Shown piece after piece: positions 50,881-61,011 of a stretch of DNA of 64,000 nucleotides. The position numbers were made by a program, and so were the translations under genes. The notes beneath the pieces are model-generated. The model was given only the letters and a program-made list of their open reading frames with translations. It did no database searches and was not told the DNA's origin. The DNA is from Amyloporia xantha (Eukaryota > Basidiomycota > Agaricomycetes > Polyporales > Adustoporiaceae). How positions within the stretch are numbered: position 1 is the first letter of the stretch; every line of letters begins with the position of its first letter. The stretch lies in contig JAYKKR010000003.1 in NCBI GenBank assembly GCA_036971615.1, forward strand, positions 1,240,001 through 1,304,000, written 5' to 3'.

Positions 50881-51390
50881 TCAGGCAGAGCCCTTGTTAC
50901 ATGAGTGTGCCCCATGATCCCCGCCGCAGATGCTGCACTTGTGGATGCGCTTGTGACGACAGGGGGAATCACACTTGCCACTGTTGAACTTCAGGCAGAC
51001 TTCCGAAGAGAAATCCTTGGTGCCCACACCAGCCGGCTTGGAAGTGCGTGATGTAATTCGCGCTCGTTCCCGCCCGAAGAGATGCTTCACCTGCAGAGAT
51101 GCGTCAATCTCCCCCCACTTGCTATAGTCTCCTCGTGCCATATCTCGCAATCGGCGGTGTAAGGCTTGGTGCTCCTCCCGCTGTGCGATAAGCACACCTG
51201 GAAGGAACAGATCAATGAGTCGAAGGGGAAGGGGAGTGAAGACGTTCGCAGCGTCTGGCACGGAGGATGAGCAAGAGAGAAGAGAATTGATTGAGCTAGA
51301 GACTCGTAGGTATATGGGGGACGCTCTATGTGTGCTATCCCAGTCAAGTCGCAGTCGCAGTCCTAAGTACGCAGTAGATATCCCGAATCG
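50881..51390 (-). CDS. Gag-like zinc-knuckle protein of the YR retrotransposon
   Basis: A minus-strand frame ends at 50881 and carries QREEHQALHRRLRDMARGDY, then LQVKHLFGRERARITS, and a Cys/His cluster near the end: CLKFNSGKCDSPCRHKRI, then HKCSICGGDHGAHSC. This resembles the nucleic-acid-binding knuckles of Gag. The stop lies just upstream (minus direction) of the RT frame start at 50868. No ATG is seen in frame before an upstream stop near 51400, so the 5' end may be truncated or spliced. Confidence 0.6.
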   Translation of the reverse strand, partial: RFGISTAYLGLRLRLDWDSTHRASPIYLRVSSSINSLLSCSSSVPDAANVFTPLPLRLIDLFLPGVLIAQREEHQALHRRLRDMARGDYSKWGEIDASLQVKHLFGRERARITSRTSKPAGVGTKDFSSEVCLKFNSGKCDSPCRHKRIHKCSICGGDHGAHSCNKGSA

Positions 51391-51539
51391 CAGTAAAATG
51401 GGTCAAGCCGCTTGCTCGCCCTCTCGTAGAAGTAAAACGCAGTGTAGCTCCGCTGAGCAAGAAAACCCGGTCGCGTGAAAGTCAAAGTCCCCGTCGCCGC
51501 TCGTTCCAGATGGTAGATGCCCCCCTCCGCCTCGTCCCC

Positions 51540-51679
51540 CTTCCTCCTATAAACCTCGTCCCGCGTGCGCTGCCACGTCACTCTCCCTCCCGCTTCCTCC
51601 CGCTACCTCCCCTCCGACTCTTCCCCTGACTCACTTATCCTCCTTCCGCGCGCTCTTCCCTCCCTTCGCCTCATTCGCC
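51540..51679 (+). promoter_or_regulatory. Probable core promoter of the + strand gene at 51680
   Basis: CCTATAAACC at about 51547-51556 lies about 125 bp before the ATG, in a pyrimidine-rich context (CCCTCCC runs) typical of basidiomycete promoters. The interval also faces the 5' end of the retrotransposon. Confidence 0.4.
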
Positions 51680-52359
51680 ATGTCTGAGCCCGCCGAACCC
51701 ACCGACCCCATCGGTTCCCTCCACGTCTGCCGCTACCTCCTCCTCGTAGACGTGCTTCGCGCTGAATGCGTTGTTGAGCCTTCATTCCGCCCTTCCGATC
51801 CGGCTGCTTGGCTTGCCTGGGCCCACGGAGTGCGCTGGCTGCTGGTCTGTCCACCTTCTCCTTTACTTCTCTTTCCTTCCCCTCACGTCCCGTCCCGCAG
51901 CACCTCGCCTATGAGGCTCGAGCCCAAGCCATAGCCGCGGGGAACCTCACGCTCCCTCCACTCACTGCCTTCGTCACCCTCCGCGAGCTCGTCCACTACA
52001 TCGACTCGATCTTCCGCTCCTCCCTGAGCCATCGCGGTGCAGTCCCTTATCCTGGGATCGCCTGGAGCCCCGACGAGGTCCGCTCTAATGCGCAGCGGGA
52101 CGAAGCTGGCACTCCGCCTCCCCTCCCGTTGTACACGGAAGAAGCCTTCTGGACCCCTCCCCGCGTCACCGAGGAACGTACCGATGAGGCTTTGGAACGG
52201 CTCGAACTTATCGCCCGCCAGTTCTCGGACACTCTGGACCGTATGCGTCCCTATCCGCGGGCTTTCGAAGACTTAGAGCACTCGATCCGTGTCGCCGCTC
52301 ATGCTCTGGGAGGAAGGGGAGGACGTCGGGAGGGAGCCCATTCAGTCACATTCACCTGA
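51680..52359 (+). CDS. Unidentified helical protein beside the transposon cluster
   Basis: Two exons joined across a 55-nt intron (51847-51900, CTG|GTCTGT...CGCAG|CAC) give about 208 residues from ATG 51680 (MSEPAEPTDPIGSLHVCRYL). Segments include EPSFRPSDPAAWLAWAHGVR, PPLTAFVTLRELVHYIDSIF, YTEEAFWTPPRVTEE and a C-terminal helix DEALERLELIARQFSDTLDR. No family is recognised. The layout (N-terminal helices, a Trp-Pro linker, a C-terminal coiled coil) loosely resembles the small gene beside the KDZ transposase, but identity is too low to claim homology by eye. It may belong to the mobile cluster or be a host gene flanked by transposons. GC content is high and the frame is intact. Confidence 0.55.
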
Positions 52360-52490
52360 CTCCTAGGATATATATGCCTGACATTGTCCCCTAAGGCATG
52401 GGGCGCCGGACATCGGCCGACACCGCAGCTATGGCCCTGCAAAGTGGCCCGGCCGGCCCACCATGTGATTTTGCAGGCGCATAGGCTGGC

Positions 52491-53433
52491 GCGAGATACC
52501 GTCACTCGACCGCGACTATCCCGCTCATACTCCCTGGTTCGGCCGATATGCCTGTGGTCTCTGTCTACCAGACTCGCGCCACATCCTCGCGTCAGCCGCG
52601 ACTGACTCCCTGGCTCAGCCGATATACCTGTCTCTGCCTGTTAGGCTCGCGCGGGATCCCCGCGACGATGATTCCCCTATTCCATGGCTCGGTCGAAGTG
52701 CCCATGTACTATACCTGCTAGACTCGCGCAAGATCCTGGCATCAGCCGCGACTGTTTCGCTCCTACTCCCTGGCTCGGCCGATATATCTCTGGTGTCTGC
52801 CTGCTAGGTTTGCTCGGGATCCCCGCGAGCAGTCCTCTCTGACTTCCTGGCTCGGCCAATACATCTGTGGTCTCTGCCTGCTAGGCTCGCGCGGGATCCC
52901 CCCCACCATACTTCTCCTATTCCATGGCTCGGCCGAAGCGCCTGTGTGCCCTACCTGGTAGACTCGCGCGTCCTTCCCGCAACTATGTGGCTCTTACTCC
53001 CTGGCTCGGCCGATTCAGCTCACCACTCTGCCACCAGGCTCGCGCGAGATGCCCGCGACTATACTGCTCTTGCTCCCTGGCTCGGCCGATTCATTTCAGT
53101 ACTCTGCTACCAGTCTCGCGCGAGATGCTCGCGACTATACTGCTCTTGCTCCCTGGCTCGGCCGATTCATTTCAGTACTCTGCTACCAGGCTCGCGCGAG
53201 ATGCTCGCGACTATACTGCTCTTGCTCCCTGGCTCGGCCGATTCAGCTCACCACTCTGCCACCAGGCTCGCGCGAGATGCCCGCGACTATACTGCTCTTG
53301 CTCCCTGGCTCGGCCGATTCATTTCAGTACTCTGCTACCAGGCTCGCGCGAGATGCTCGCGACTATACTGCTCTTGCTCCCTGGCTCGGCCGATTCAGCT
53401 CACCACTCTGCTACCAGGCTCGCGCGACATGTC
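52491..53433. repeat. 76-bp minisatellite, about 12 copies
   Basis: The anchor CCTGGCTCGGCCGATTC recurs about every 76-77 bp, near 52529, 52607, 52685, 52769, 52846, 52923, 53000, 53076, 53152, 53228, 53304 and 53380. The right five or six units are nearly identical and alternate two spacer versions (CATTTCAGTACTCTGCTACC and CAGCTCACCACTCTGC). The left units are diverged. Each unit contains CTCGCGCGAGAT and usually CGCGACTAT. The pattern of homogenised right and degenerate left units indicates growth at one end. Confidence 0.92.
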
Positions 53434-53655
53434 CGATGCAGCCGCGACCGCTGCCTTCCTCTCGGTATTTGTACAGCCAGTGGGCCACTGTGTGTTACAT
53501 ATGGTCATGAGGAGGGCGTTGTAGAACTAGCATGCGCCATGAGGAATACATCACTCATTCAATACTCATCAGGACAAATCATGAATCGGGCAACTCAATC
53601 GCGACATGTGGATTGACAATCGGCATCAAAGAGGACAGAACACGACATCTACAAA

Positions 53656-54410
53656 CTACGCGACGAAAGATCGGGTCGCGGTGGTGGTCGCGGCGCACGG
53701 ATCCTCCTCCTCAATGGCGTAGAGTACCCGCACGACCCCCCGCTGCTCTGCCTCCTTCATCTCCAACATCCTCCTCGCAATCGTCTCAGCGTGCTGTGAG
53801 TGAAGGTCGGCCCTCCTAAGATGATTCGCCTCCATAGGATCTGTCTCGACGGATTCCTATATGTTGGAACATGAGTGACAACAGAATTGATTAAACATCA
53901 AGTTGCAAGGGCTTACCGTCTTTGGCGAATCCCACCAATCAGGATTGTCATCGTCGCGATCGGGCCATTCCCACCACGTTGTGTCGAGATGCGCATCCGA
54001 GTCCAAGATTTCCTCCGAAGGTGCCGCGACTGGACAGGCAATCGGTACGGAAGCCAGCGCTTTAATGTTAAGATCCCATTCAATGCCGAACCTCATGTGC
54101 GCGATCGTGGCCTGGATGATCTGAGGTAAAACCACCGCTTTTCCGCCGCCCGCGAGAACCATCTCTCCGATATTGCCCAATGTGTCCCGCTTTGCACGGA
54201 TGATCAGCATGGTCCACATCAGAATTGATGAGAATAGCAAACCAATTCCTTCGTAACCGCGACCTTCCAGCGGTCATATTGAAGGTCTGTCCGGGAGGTC
54301 CCCAGATTCCATCCGTTCGTTCAGCCTAACGAGGGCTTGCTGTATCCGCCATGCCCGGTAGCGGAACATCTGGGTCGCAACTTTTCAAGATGGCGTGCAG
54401 AAGAGGACAT
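53656..54410 (-). pseudogene. Degenerate left copy of the small Trp-rich gene of the KDZ cluster
   Basis: Homologous to the gene at 55076-55853. Matching blocks are QMFRYRAWRIQQALVRLNER, the QYDRWKVAVTKEF region, LGNIGEMVLAGGGKAVVLPQ, WDLNIKALASVPIACPVAAP, WWEWPDRDDDNPDWWDSP and a C-terminal helix AETIARRMLEMKEAEQRG. The frame is broken twice in the first exon, near 54370-54390 (GCGACCCAG is one base short against the other copy) and near 54260-54270, so the N-terminus cannot be translated continuously. The second and third exons remain open. It belongs to a duplicated left half of the KDZ element. Confidence 0.75.
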
Positions 54411-54544
54411 TGTACGGTGACAGGAAATACAATGACACTGAAGCCCTTCCCCGGAAAACCTCGTCTAATATTTAGCATGTCTCAACTCTTCGCCTCGTGG
54501 CAAACGTGTTTCCCACACACGTGTGCGCCTCATGGTCGTGAAGC

Positions 54545-54945
54545 ACTGGCGGGAAGGCGGTGATGCGTATGATAGGAAGCCATTTATCTTGAGAAATTTG
54601 ATTGACAGATCGGCTTATAGCCTTCTATCGTGTCTAGTGAATTGTAGCGCAGTTGTCGCGGCTTGGGCCAACTAGCATTGCTGTTTGACGAGGTCGCGCA
54701 ACGGTCGAGACAAGCGCGACACAAGGAGTTGACTACGTATTCAAAACATCATCAACCAGCGCGCATTCTTAGCCGATCACTTCAGAAGCAGCCAAAGAAT
54801 ACGTCAATATAGACACGAAGTCACACCTGACCATTATTACGTATCCGCGACAATTCAACAAATACTCCATGGAATATCTTAGACTTCCGCGACAGTCGCA
54901 TCAGCGCTGAGCGCGGCAGCGGCACCTCTTGACGTCATAATCGGG
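54545..54945 (+). pseudogene. Truncated 5' remnant of a second KDZ transposase gene
   Basis: The stretch parallels the intact transposase start. GAGTTGACTACGTATTCAAA (54727) matches GAGTTGAGTACGTCTTCAAA (56183), and TTAGCCGATCACTTCAGAAG (54769) matches CTAGCCGATCACCCTCAAAA (56229). The shared divergent promoter part also aligns, around CACGTGTGCGCCTCATGGTC versus CACGTGTGCACCTCATGGTC. The frame is destroyed and similarity stops near 54945, before any CxC2 or KDZ domain sequence. Confidence 0.7.
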
Positions 54946-55075
54946 CATGTGGCATTCAGCAAGAATTGCCCTCCCTGCGCGCTCGCGGAGTGATGACAGA
55001 CATTATCAGCGTATTATGACTCTCGCGCTCTCAAGAACACATGTATTTCCTATGCAACGTAAGATGTAATGAAAG
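54946..55075. other. Junction between the degenerate and intact KDZ left halves
   Basis: 130 bp in which similarity to the transposase 5' end has ended and the intact left-half copy has not yet begun. It contains the break point of the truncated copy. No element end was recognised. Confidence 0.4.
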
Positions 55076-55853
55076 CTACGAATCGGATGACTGGGCAGCA
55101 GCAGCGGCGGGAGCGGCATCCTTAACGGCGTCGAGGACGCGGAGGATCCCAAGCTTGTCAGCCTGCCTCATCGCGAGCATCCTCCGCGTGATTATCTCCA
55201 AGTCCCTGGAGAGCTCCTCTGCCTTACTGAGGGCATCAACGTCGAATCTGTCCGCCACTGCATACTCCTGTGTCGTAAACTGTAAGCTAACGTTTGGCTA
55301 CATCCAGTCCAATTCAACATACCCCTGTCGGCGACTGCCACCATGCCGGTTTTGAGGGGTCGCGGTCATCCCACTCCCACCACATAGATCCCAGATGGTC
55401 CTCCGTAGACAGGATGTCATTAGGGGGAGGCGGTAAAGGGTGCGTTATTGGAACCGACGCGAGCGCGTGGATGTCCAGATCCCAATCCGCGCCGAATGTC
55501 GTCTGCTCGATCAGCGCCTCAATAATCTGAGGCAATTTGACCGCCTTCCCGCGACGCGCGAGGACGATCTCCCCCAAACATAGTCGCGTTTCGCGCTGCA
55601 TATAGGGTGGTCAGCAGAGTCAGTGTGGAGTCGGAGAATGATAACGCACAAATTCGTGGGTAAGGGCCACTTTCCAGCGGTCGTATTGTAGTTGATTTCG
55701 CGGCAGATCTCCGACAGTGAGGCGATGGTTCAATCTTATCAGTGCCTGCTGGATGCGCCACGCGCGATAGCGGAACATGCGCGTCGCGGTACTTTCGAGT
55801 TGCTCCGCGGACACCGGGGCGGAAGCTTGAGGCGGCATGGCAGCGGAAGACAT
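55076..55853 (-). CDS. Small Trp-rich protein divergent from the KDZ transposase
   Basis: Three exons from ATG 55853 to a stop at 55076, about 220 residues. The order is MSSAAMPPQASAPVSAEQLE, RMFRYRAWRIQQALIRLNHR, QLQYDRWKVALTHEF, then LGEIVLARRGKAVKLPQIIE, WDLDIHALASVPITHPLPPP, SMWWEWDDRDPSKPAWWQSP and a C-terminal helix ELSRDLEIITRRMLAMRQAD before an Ala-rich end. No known family is recognised. It is transcribed away from the transposase from a 244-bp shared promoter, and its neighbour copy is decayed in the same arrangement, so it travels with the transposon. A role as an accessory of transposition is inference only. The Trp/Asp-rich WWEWDDRD block may be a protein-interaction segment. Confidence 0.7.
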
Positions 55854-56097
55854 TGAAAGTCGATGGGAGGCAATCAACTGCGAGCCCAGCCTTTACATGT
55901 CTAGTCTAATATTTACCATATCTCTCCTGCTCACCTCGTGGCAGCGTCAGCTGATGTTCGCAAACACGTGTGCACCTCATGGTCGCGAAGCATAGTGCAT
56001 GAGTCATAAGCAGGGCCGCGCAAGAGCCATTCCTTTATCTCCATCAACATAACAATAGGAGCGTTGTTGAGTCATTCCCATTTTATTCCCTGCAGCT
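55854..56097. promoter_or_regulatory. Divergent promoter of the KDZ transposon
   Basis: This 244-bp interval separates the Trp-rich gene from the transposase and is conserved in the degenerate copy (about 54411-54550). Shared elements include GTCTAATATTTA, a CACGTGTG E-box, CTCATGGTCG and TTTATCT. Conservation of the E-box block between a live and a dead copy may simply reflect shared descent. Confidence 0.5.
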
Positions 56098-59000
56098 ATG
56101 GGATCTCGCCCTCGCGGGACTGTCTTCAAGGTGGGACGTGGTGTTCGATTTGGAACCAGAGTCGAGAAGCGCACTACGCGAGGAGTTGAGTACGTCTTCA
56201 AAGACAATCCTCAAGCGTCGCGCTCTCCTAGCCGATCACCCTCAAAATCCCCCAGTAAACCACGTAATGAAGCCGCGAGCGCGACTACGGCACCTGATGA
56301 TCAGTATGATGCTCCGCCTATCGAAATGCCCCAGCTTCGACACAAGGTGCACGGTAACTGAATTACTATCGAGCGGCATTTGCTCATCGCGTCCCGTTTC
56401 ACAGGGCCAGAATGACTTTATGCGGGACTGGCTTCCACACCGCGAGGCTTATCTCGCCTGCCTGCTGGAGCGGGAAGCACCGCCACCTGACAGACAATGC
56501 AGCCAATGCCGTTCCGCGGAGGGTGATTGGCGCTGCCTGGAATGCTACGGATGCCCCGTGACATGTCGAGGATGCTTGCAGCGTTCACACATGGTGATGC
56601 CGCTTCACCGTATAGAGAAGTGGACTGGTGAATTCTTTACCCCCGCGTGGCTCAATGACGCAGGCGTGCGCATATGGCTTGGGCATGAGGGCCGACCATG
56701 TGCCGGAAACGCAGGCCAAGACGCAGGCTACCGCGACTGTTCAGCAATGGAGGGTCGCGATGAAGAAGAAGCCCCTCTCTCGCCCCCGCCTCTATTCGCC
56801 CCCTCCCTTGGACGCGAAACAGACCTCATAGTTGTGGTAGATGTAACCGGTGTGCATGAGATTGGAGTTGGATGGTGCTCATGCCCTAATGGCGACAGCA
56901 TGGATAAACAGCTGCTCGCGATGGGTCTTTATCCCGCGACAACATTACGGCCAAAAACTGCATTCACTTTCCGAGTGCTCGACGACTTTCTCCTTACAAA
57001 TAAGGAATGCAAGACCTCCGCGATGAGCTATTTTAGCAAGCTGACTCGCGTCACCAACAACGCATTTCCGGACAGCGTACCGGTGCGCTCCCCATGGCTG
57101 GGGACAAGCATGGATGCTAATGCACCTGGATAGGATCGGTACCGTGAGCTTTTGCGTCTGTCGCGACAGTGGCGCAATCTCAAGTATCGAAAGTGGCACG
57201 GATACGGGCATACAGTAACGGCGCCAATCCCACCAGGGGGATTAGCCATATTCTGTCCAACATGTCCTCAACCACATATTAATATACCGGAGGATTTTCG
57301 CAATGACCCACAACAGTGAGTGCTGCCCATCGCGACCAGCACTAACCAGCCTTAAACGCGTCGCGACAGGTGGAAGTATATGCGCTCCATTGTGATGGAT
57401 GGGAACTTCAGTGCGGAGCATCTGCGTATGAGAAATCCTACGGACGATGTGGCTTTGAGTGACGGACACGGATTTATGGTCGAGGAAAAGCGATACAAGG
57501 AACATTTAAAAGTGGCCTTGGAGTTCAAAGAGGTCAGTCGTCCATGGAGTCGCGGTCGCGCATACCTGATACACAGCTTTGTGTTTGGAATATAGAAATC
57601 AGATTGTCATGACCATCGGGCAGTCAGTCAGGCCAATGCCGATCGTCACAACCTAGAGGCTACAGGCATTGGCGCGGCAGCATGTGCCCGTCATGGGTGT
57701 TTTGTCCCTCATGCCGTGGTTGACTTTCAGAAAGGCGAGCGGTTAGTACACTCGCAACAAGGCCGCGACCGCGACTAATTGTGTGTCTCATGCAGGCAAA
57801 TGAATATGGACTATTCCCTGAACAGCGTCCTCGCGACGCTGGGCGGAGTGAAAATACTCCTTGTGATGTATGATATTATGTGCCAGTACAGCAAGAGGTT
57901 GCATCTCAGATTTGAGAAGAATCCATACCTTGAAATGCCACGAGGAGTCAAGATACGTAGTGGGATAGGGCTATTCCATGTGCACGGCCATCAAGATAGC
58001 TGTTTTCCTCGTTACTCACCCAATTTCATTGAAGGCGCGGGTCAGATAGATGGCGAGGTAATTGAAACATTATGGGCTCCACTAAATAACATATCAGGAA
58101 GCACGCGCGGGATGTCCACAGCGCATAGAAGGGAGGTAATCGACGACCACATGAATGACTCCAACTGGAAGAAACTAACGGGGATGGGTATGAACGTTGT
58201 CGAGCACCTTGTCGCGGCACTGACATTACGCCCATATATATAGGTGCTTCACTCGTCCGCAAGTGGAAGAAAGCTAAAAATGGACGGCAGGAGAGCTCGG
58301 AAGTGCTCGCACAAATGGAAGCCACCGCCAGCGATGAGCAGCTGGAAGCATGGACTGCACAGGAGGCGCGCGCAATGGGAAACCGCGACCGCGATGTGCA
58401 AGAGATGGATGTTTATGATGTCAAGTTGAAAAAGGGTATGTGCACCATCCATGTGGGTGATCTCGCGACTTAATTCCCATCGCACAGCCCCTGGAAAGAT
58501 TGCCATCCAGTTAGCTCTCACTCGCGAGGAGACCGCGGCCGGCCGTCATCAAGGGGTAGCCCAATGGCTTGCCAATGGACTCAGGATACAGGAAACACAG
58601 TATGTTACCTGCTTCAAATGCATGCTGACAATGTACTACCGTGCCTATTCACAGGCTAAATCTAAGGGCCTTGAAAAAGAAGTTGGGCCGTCATCCCCTC
58701 CTCGCGGATCAGCTTCAACTGGAAGAGAAGCGACAGCGGCTGCAAAAACGCATTGACACATTTCAGGGGCTGACTTCAACATTCCTGCCTGGTCTTGATG
58801 AGGTGGATGCGGACTGTCTCCATGTGCCGTACAATGGTGCGGAGTGGCTGGATCTGGAGGAAGAGATTAACCCACTTGAGGAGATGGTCGAGATTGAGAA
58901 CGAGGCGCGGTTTGAACCGGAGGAGGCAACATTGTGGTTACCATCCGAGCTTGGCAATGACGTGATGAAGCGGCGACACCTTGAGGAGGTCGCGGAGGAG

Positions 59001-59676
59001 GAGTTGCGTCTCAGAGAAGGCCAGGCAAACGACGCGCTGCATCTCATTCGACTCGCTATTGGATTCAGGTCTGTGCTATATCGCACCGGAGTGCGCGCCG
59101 CGACAAGCCAGCGTCTGAAGTTACGCTCATGGGATGAAGTCGCGGTGGTGAACAAGACGGTCAATGAAAACGCGCGAGTATACACACAGGCGCGACTCGC
59201 CATGGAGGGTTTGGGTGCAGGCGTCGCGACTTTGGGGAAGTATCAGAAACTTGTGCGCGACAACCTCCGATCCATCACAGCACTTATGGACAACTCAGTG
59301 CGTGGAAGCCGTAATTCTGCGCTTTCTTGGATCTGGACTGTGGACTTGGGCGGAGATGGTGCACAGTCAGACTGGATGGCTGAACGTAAGATTCGGAATA
59401 CATAAGTGATGTCTGAGCTAATATCGTTCCTCAGTGCACCGGGTCAATTGGCTCAGGGCGCGCGCTCGCCGCGACCGATGGGAGGAGGATTACACTATTC
59501 TTATTGCAGAGATGGGCTGGTCGGAAGTCAGCTTCCGCAAACGGAGTTGCGATTGGCTGTCGCGCGGCAATGTTCCATACATTGGGCGCGGCCACAGGTG
59601 TTATGCTCTGCGACAGGCGGCGATGTATACATCCATGGCAGACGCACTGATCGAGCTTTGTGCTCCCTGCAAATGA
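56098..59676 (+). CDS. CxC2-KDZ family transposase, apparently intact
   Basis: About ten exons, roughly 1,030 residues, ATG 56098 to TGA 59674-59676, all joins in frame. A basic Ser/Arg N-terminus (SPSRSPSKSPSKPRNEAA) precedes the CxC2 cysteine cluster (QCSQCRSAEGDWRCLECYG; CPVTCRGC; MPLHRIEKWTGEFF). The KDZ core includes CPNGDSMDKQLLAMGLYPA, VPDRYRELLRLSRQWRNLKY, MDGNFSAEHLRMRNPTDDVA, HNLEATGIGAAACARHGCFV, VMYDIMCQY, GLFHVHGHQDSCF, and GAGQIDGEVIETLWAPLN. A long helical C-terminus follows (SALSWIWTVDL; VNWLRARARRDRWEEDY). KDZ proteins are the transposases of Kyakuja-Dileera-Zisupton DNA transposons, with an RNase H-like catalytic fold. No stop or shift was found, so it may be active. Nearly every intron contains the CGCGAC motif. 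Confidence 0.94.
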
Positions 59677-59748
59677 CAGTCTGCTCCATTGTTTCTCTCC
59701 TTCGATCAAGGCATTACATAAGTCTCATTTCCCGGAGATGTGCCTGCT

Positions 59749-61011
59749 TTAGTCATAATATGTAATGTCCATCCAATGTGGTGCAACTACCCCCATCGCA
59801 GCGTGCACGGCATCGCGCATAAAATATGCGTAACAGACTCGATCTCCATCGCATGGTCCAACAGAGTGACGAAGAACCTTGCCACAAAGGGCAACCACAG
59901 ATCCAGGTGGATAATGGACATGGAGACCCACCCCATCCATCTCAAAGACCAGGTCGCGGTACGATCCGATTGTGGCGAGGAGATCATACCACGGCTTTCG
60001 TGAGTTGTTGTCGCGGTGAGGTGGTGTCTCGCGGTTCGATATGATCTGTATGGCGTTGAATGGGGATCCCCACACCTTCACATCCTCGCAGAGACCAGGG
60101 ACCTTCTCTAGCTTGAGCATGGTGTCGCGACCAGCCTGGTAAAGTGGGGGTGAACTACTGCCAGAATCGCAGACAGAATGGCTGAGGTTTCAGCGATGGC
60201 AGACATCCATTGCAGTGCGCTTTCCCTATTGGTCCCCTTCAGACTCGCGGAGTGCTCGAGGGCATGACTCGGTCCCTGTGCAACATCATTTTCACATGAG
60301 CTGCCGATGGTGAGTGTCACACTTACAACGTGACCTTGCTGGTACCATGCGGGGGATATATTTACAGTGCCTGGTTGAATTCGACACATTGCAGGGTCGC
60401 GGAAGAGGCTCGACAATTGTCGCCAACTGCGCGTCCCTTCCTGTGATCCGCCACGCAGTCGCGGCCCACACTGCTTGAGTTGCTTGGCTAATAGATCTGT
60501 CGCGGCCAGCATTTCGTTCTGGTGTGGATGTGTTAACACACACCATTCAAGTTAGAATGTTACTTCAGGTGCACCTGCCGTTTTTCAGATAGCAGACCTG
60601 GAAGAAGCCAGGCCAGAACCCGCCCGTGCATATCCGTCAGAATGGACGGTTCCCTCAATGACATCACTTTGTCTGGTAGCAGACGCGGCCACTTAGCGCG
60701 CAATGCATCCTCCAACTTGTGGTTCTGACCACTCGCTTGGACGCCTAGTGCATCTGCATACCTGTCTGCATCCCAAGGGACGCTGACTACTTATCGCATC
60801 AGCACCCCATGGCATTACACGGATGAATTGTTACTGTACCGCGATGGAGAAATGCATGGGCGAGACGGTCTGCAATGACGCTACATTCACCAACGAGATA
60901 TGTACTAATATTCAGGGAGGATGGCTGTAGTGGCGCGGGTCCTATATCCTTTCGAAGGATGTGTAATCTTATGGCTTGCATGTATGCCGCCACCTCGTCG
61001 GTTAAGTCCAT
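59749..61011 (-). CDS. TET/JBP-family 2-oxoglutarate/Fe(II) dioxygenase of the KDZ cluster
   Basis: Minus strand, convergent with the transposase (72 bp between stops). Exons give MDLTDEVAAYMQAIRLHILR, then STYLVGECSVIADRLAHAFL, LREPSILTDMHGRVLAWFLP, NISPAWYQQGHV and SASLKGTNRESALQW. The catalytic half reads ISNRETPPHRDNNSRKPWYD (Fe ligands His-x-Asp), VLRHSVGPCDGDRVCYAYF (distal His, 2-oxoglutarate Arg) and FMRDAVHAAMGVVAPHW. This matches the fungal TET/JBP expansions known to sit next to KDZ transposases; such enzymes oxidise 5-methylcytosine or thymine in DNA. One base seems missing near 60138-60143, between AVVHPHF and AGRDTMLKLEK. It is either a frameshift lesion or a sequence error. In-frame stops lie upstream of the first Met, so N-terminal exons may extend toward 61.4 kb. 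Confidence 0.85.

Larger units (their letters stand above)
47988..51400 (-). mobile_element. Tyrosine-recombinase retrotransposon (DIRS/Ngaro-like), frame-damaged
   Basis: In minus-strand order the element has a zinc-knuckle Gag-like frame, a reverse transcriptase with RNase H, and a tyrosine recombinase; no integrase or protease frame is seen. Gag, then RT-RH, then YR without a methyltransferase matches the Ngaro branch of YR retrotransposons reported in basidiomycetes, and DIRS-like is the alternative. Adjacent proteins are in different frames. At least one shift, inside RT near 50338-50350, looks like a lesion; the RT-YR overlap may be natural. Split direct repeats expected at Ngaro ends could not be found by eye, so the borders are approximate. 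Confidence 0.85.

Noticed and set aside
52924..53616. Three overlapping long + strand open frames (150-230 codons)
   Set aside because: They are translations of the 76-bp minisatellite. Since 76 leaves remainder 1 on division by 3, an array with no stop in the unit is open in all three frames. The repeated peptide is the same in each frame and no start, intron or domain supports a gene.
60137..60160. Possible 23-nt intron repairing the TET/JBP frame
   Set aside because: It would be far shorter than any other intron here and would delete the conserved HP-containing segment; a 1-nt lesion or sequence error is simpler.
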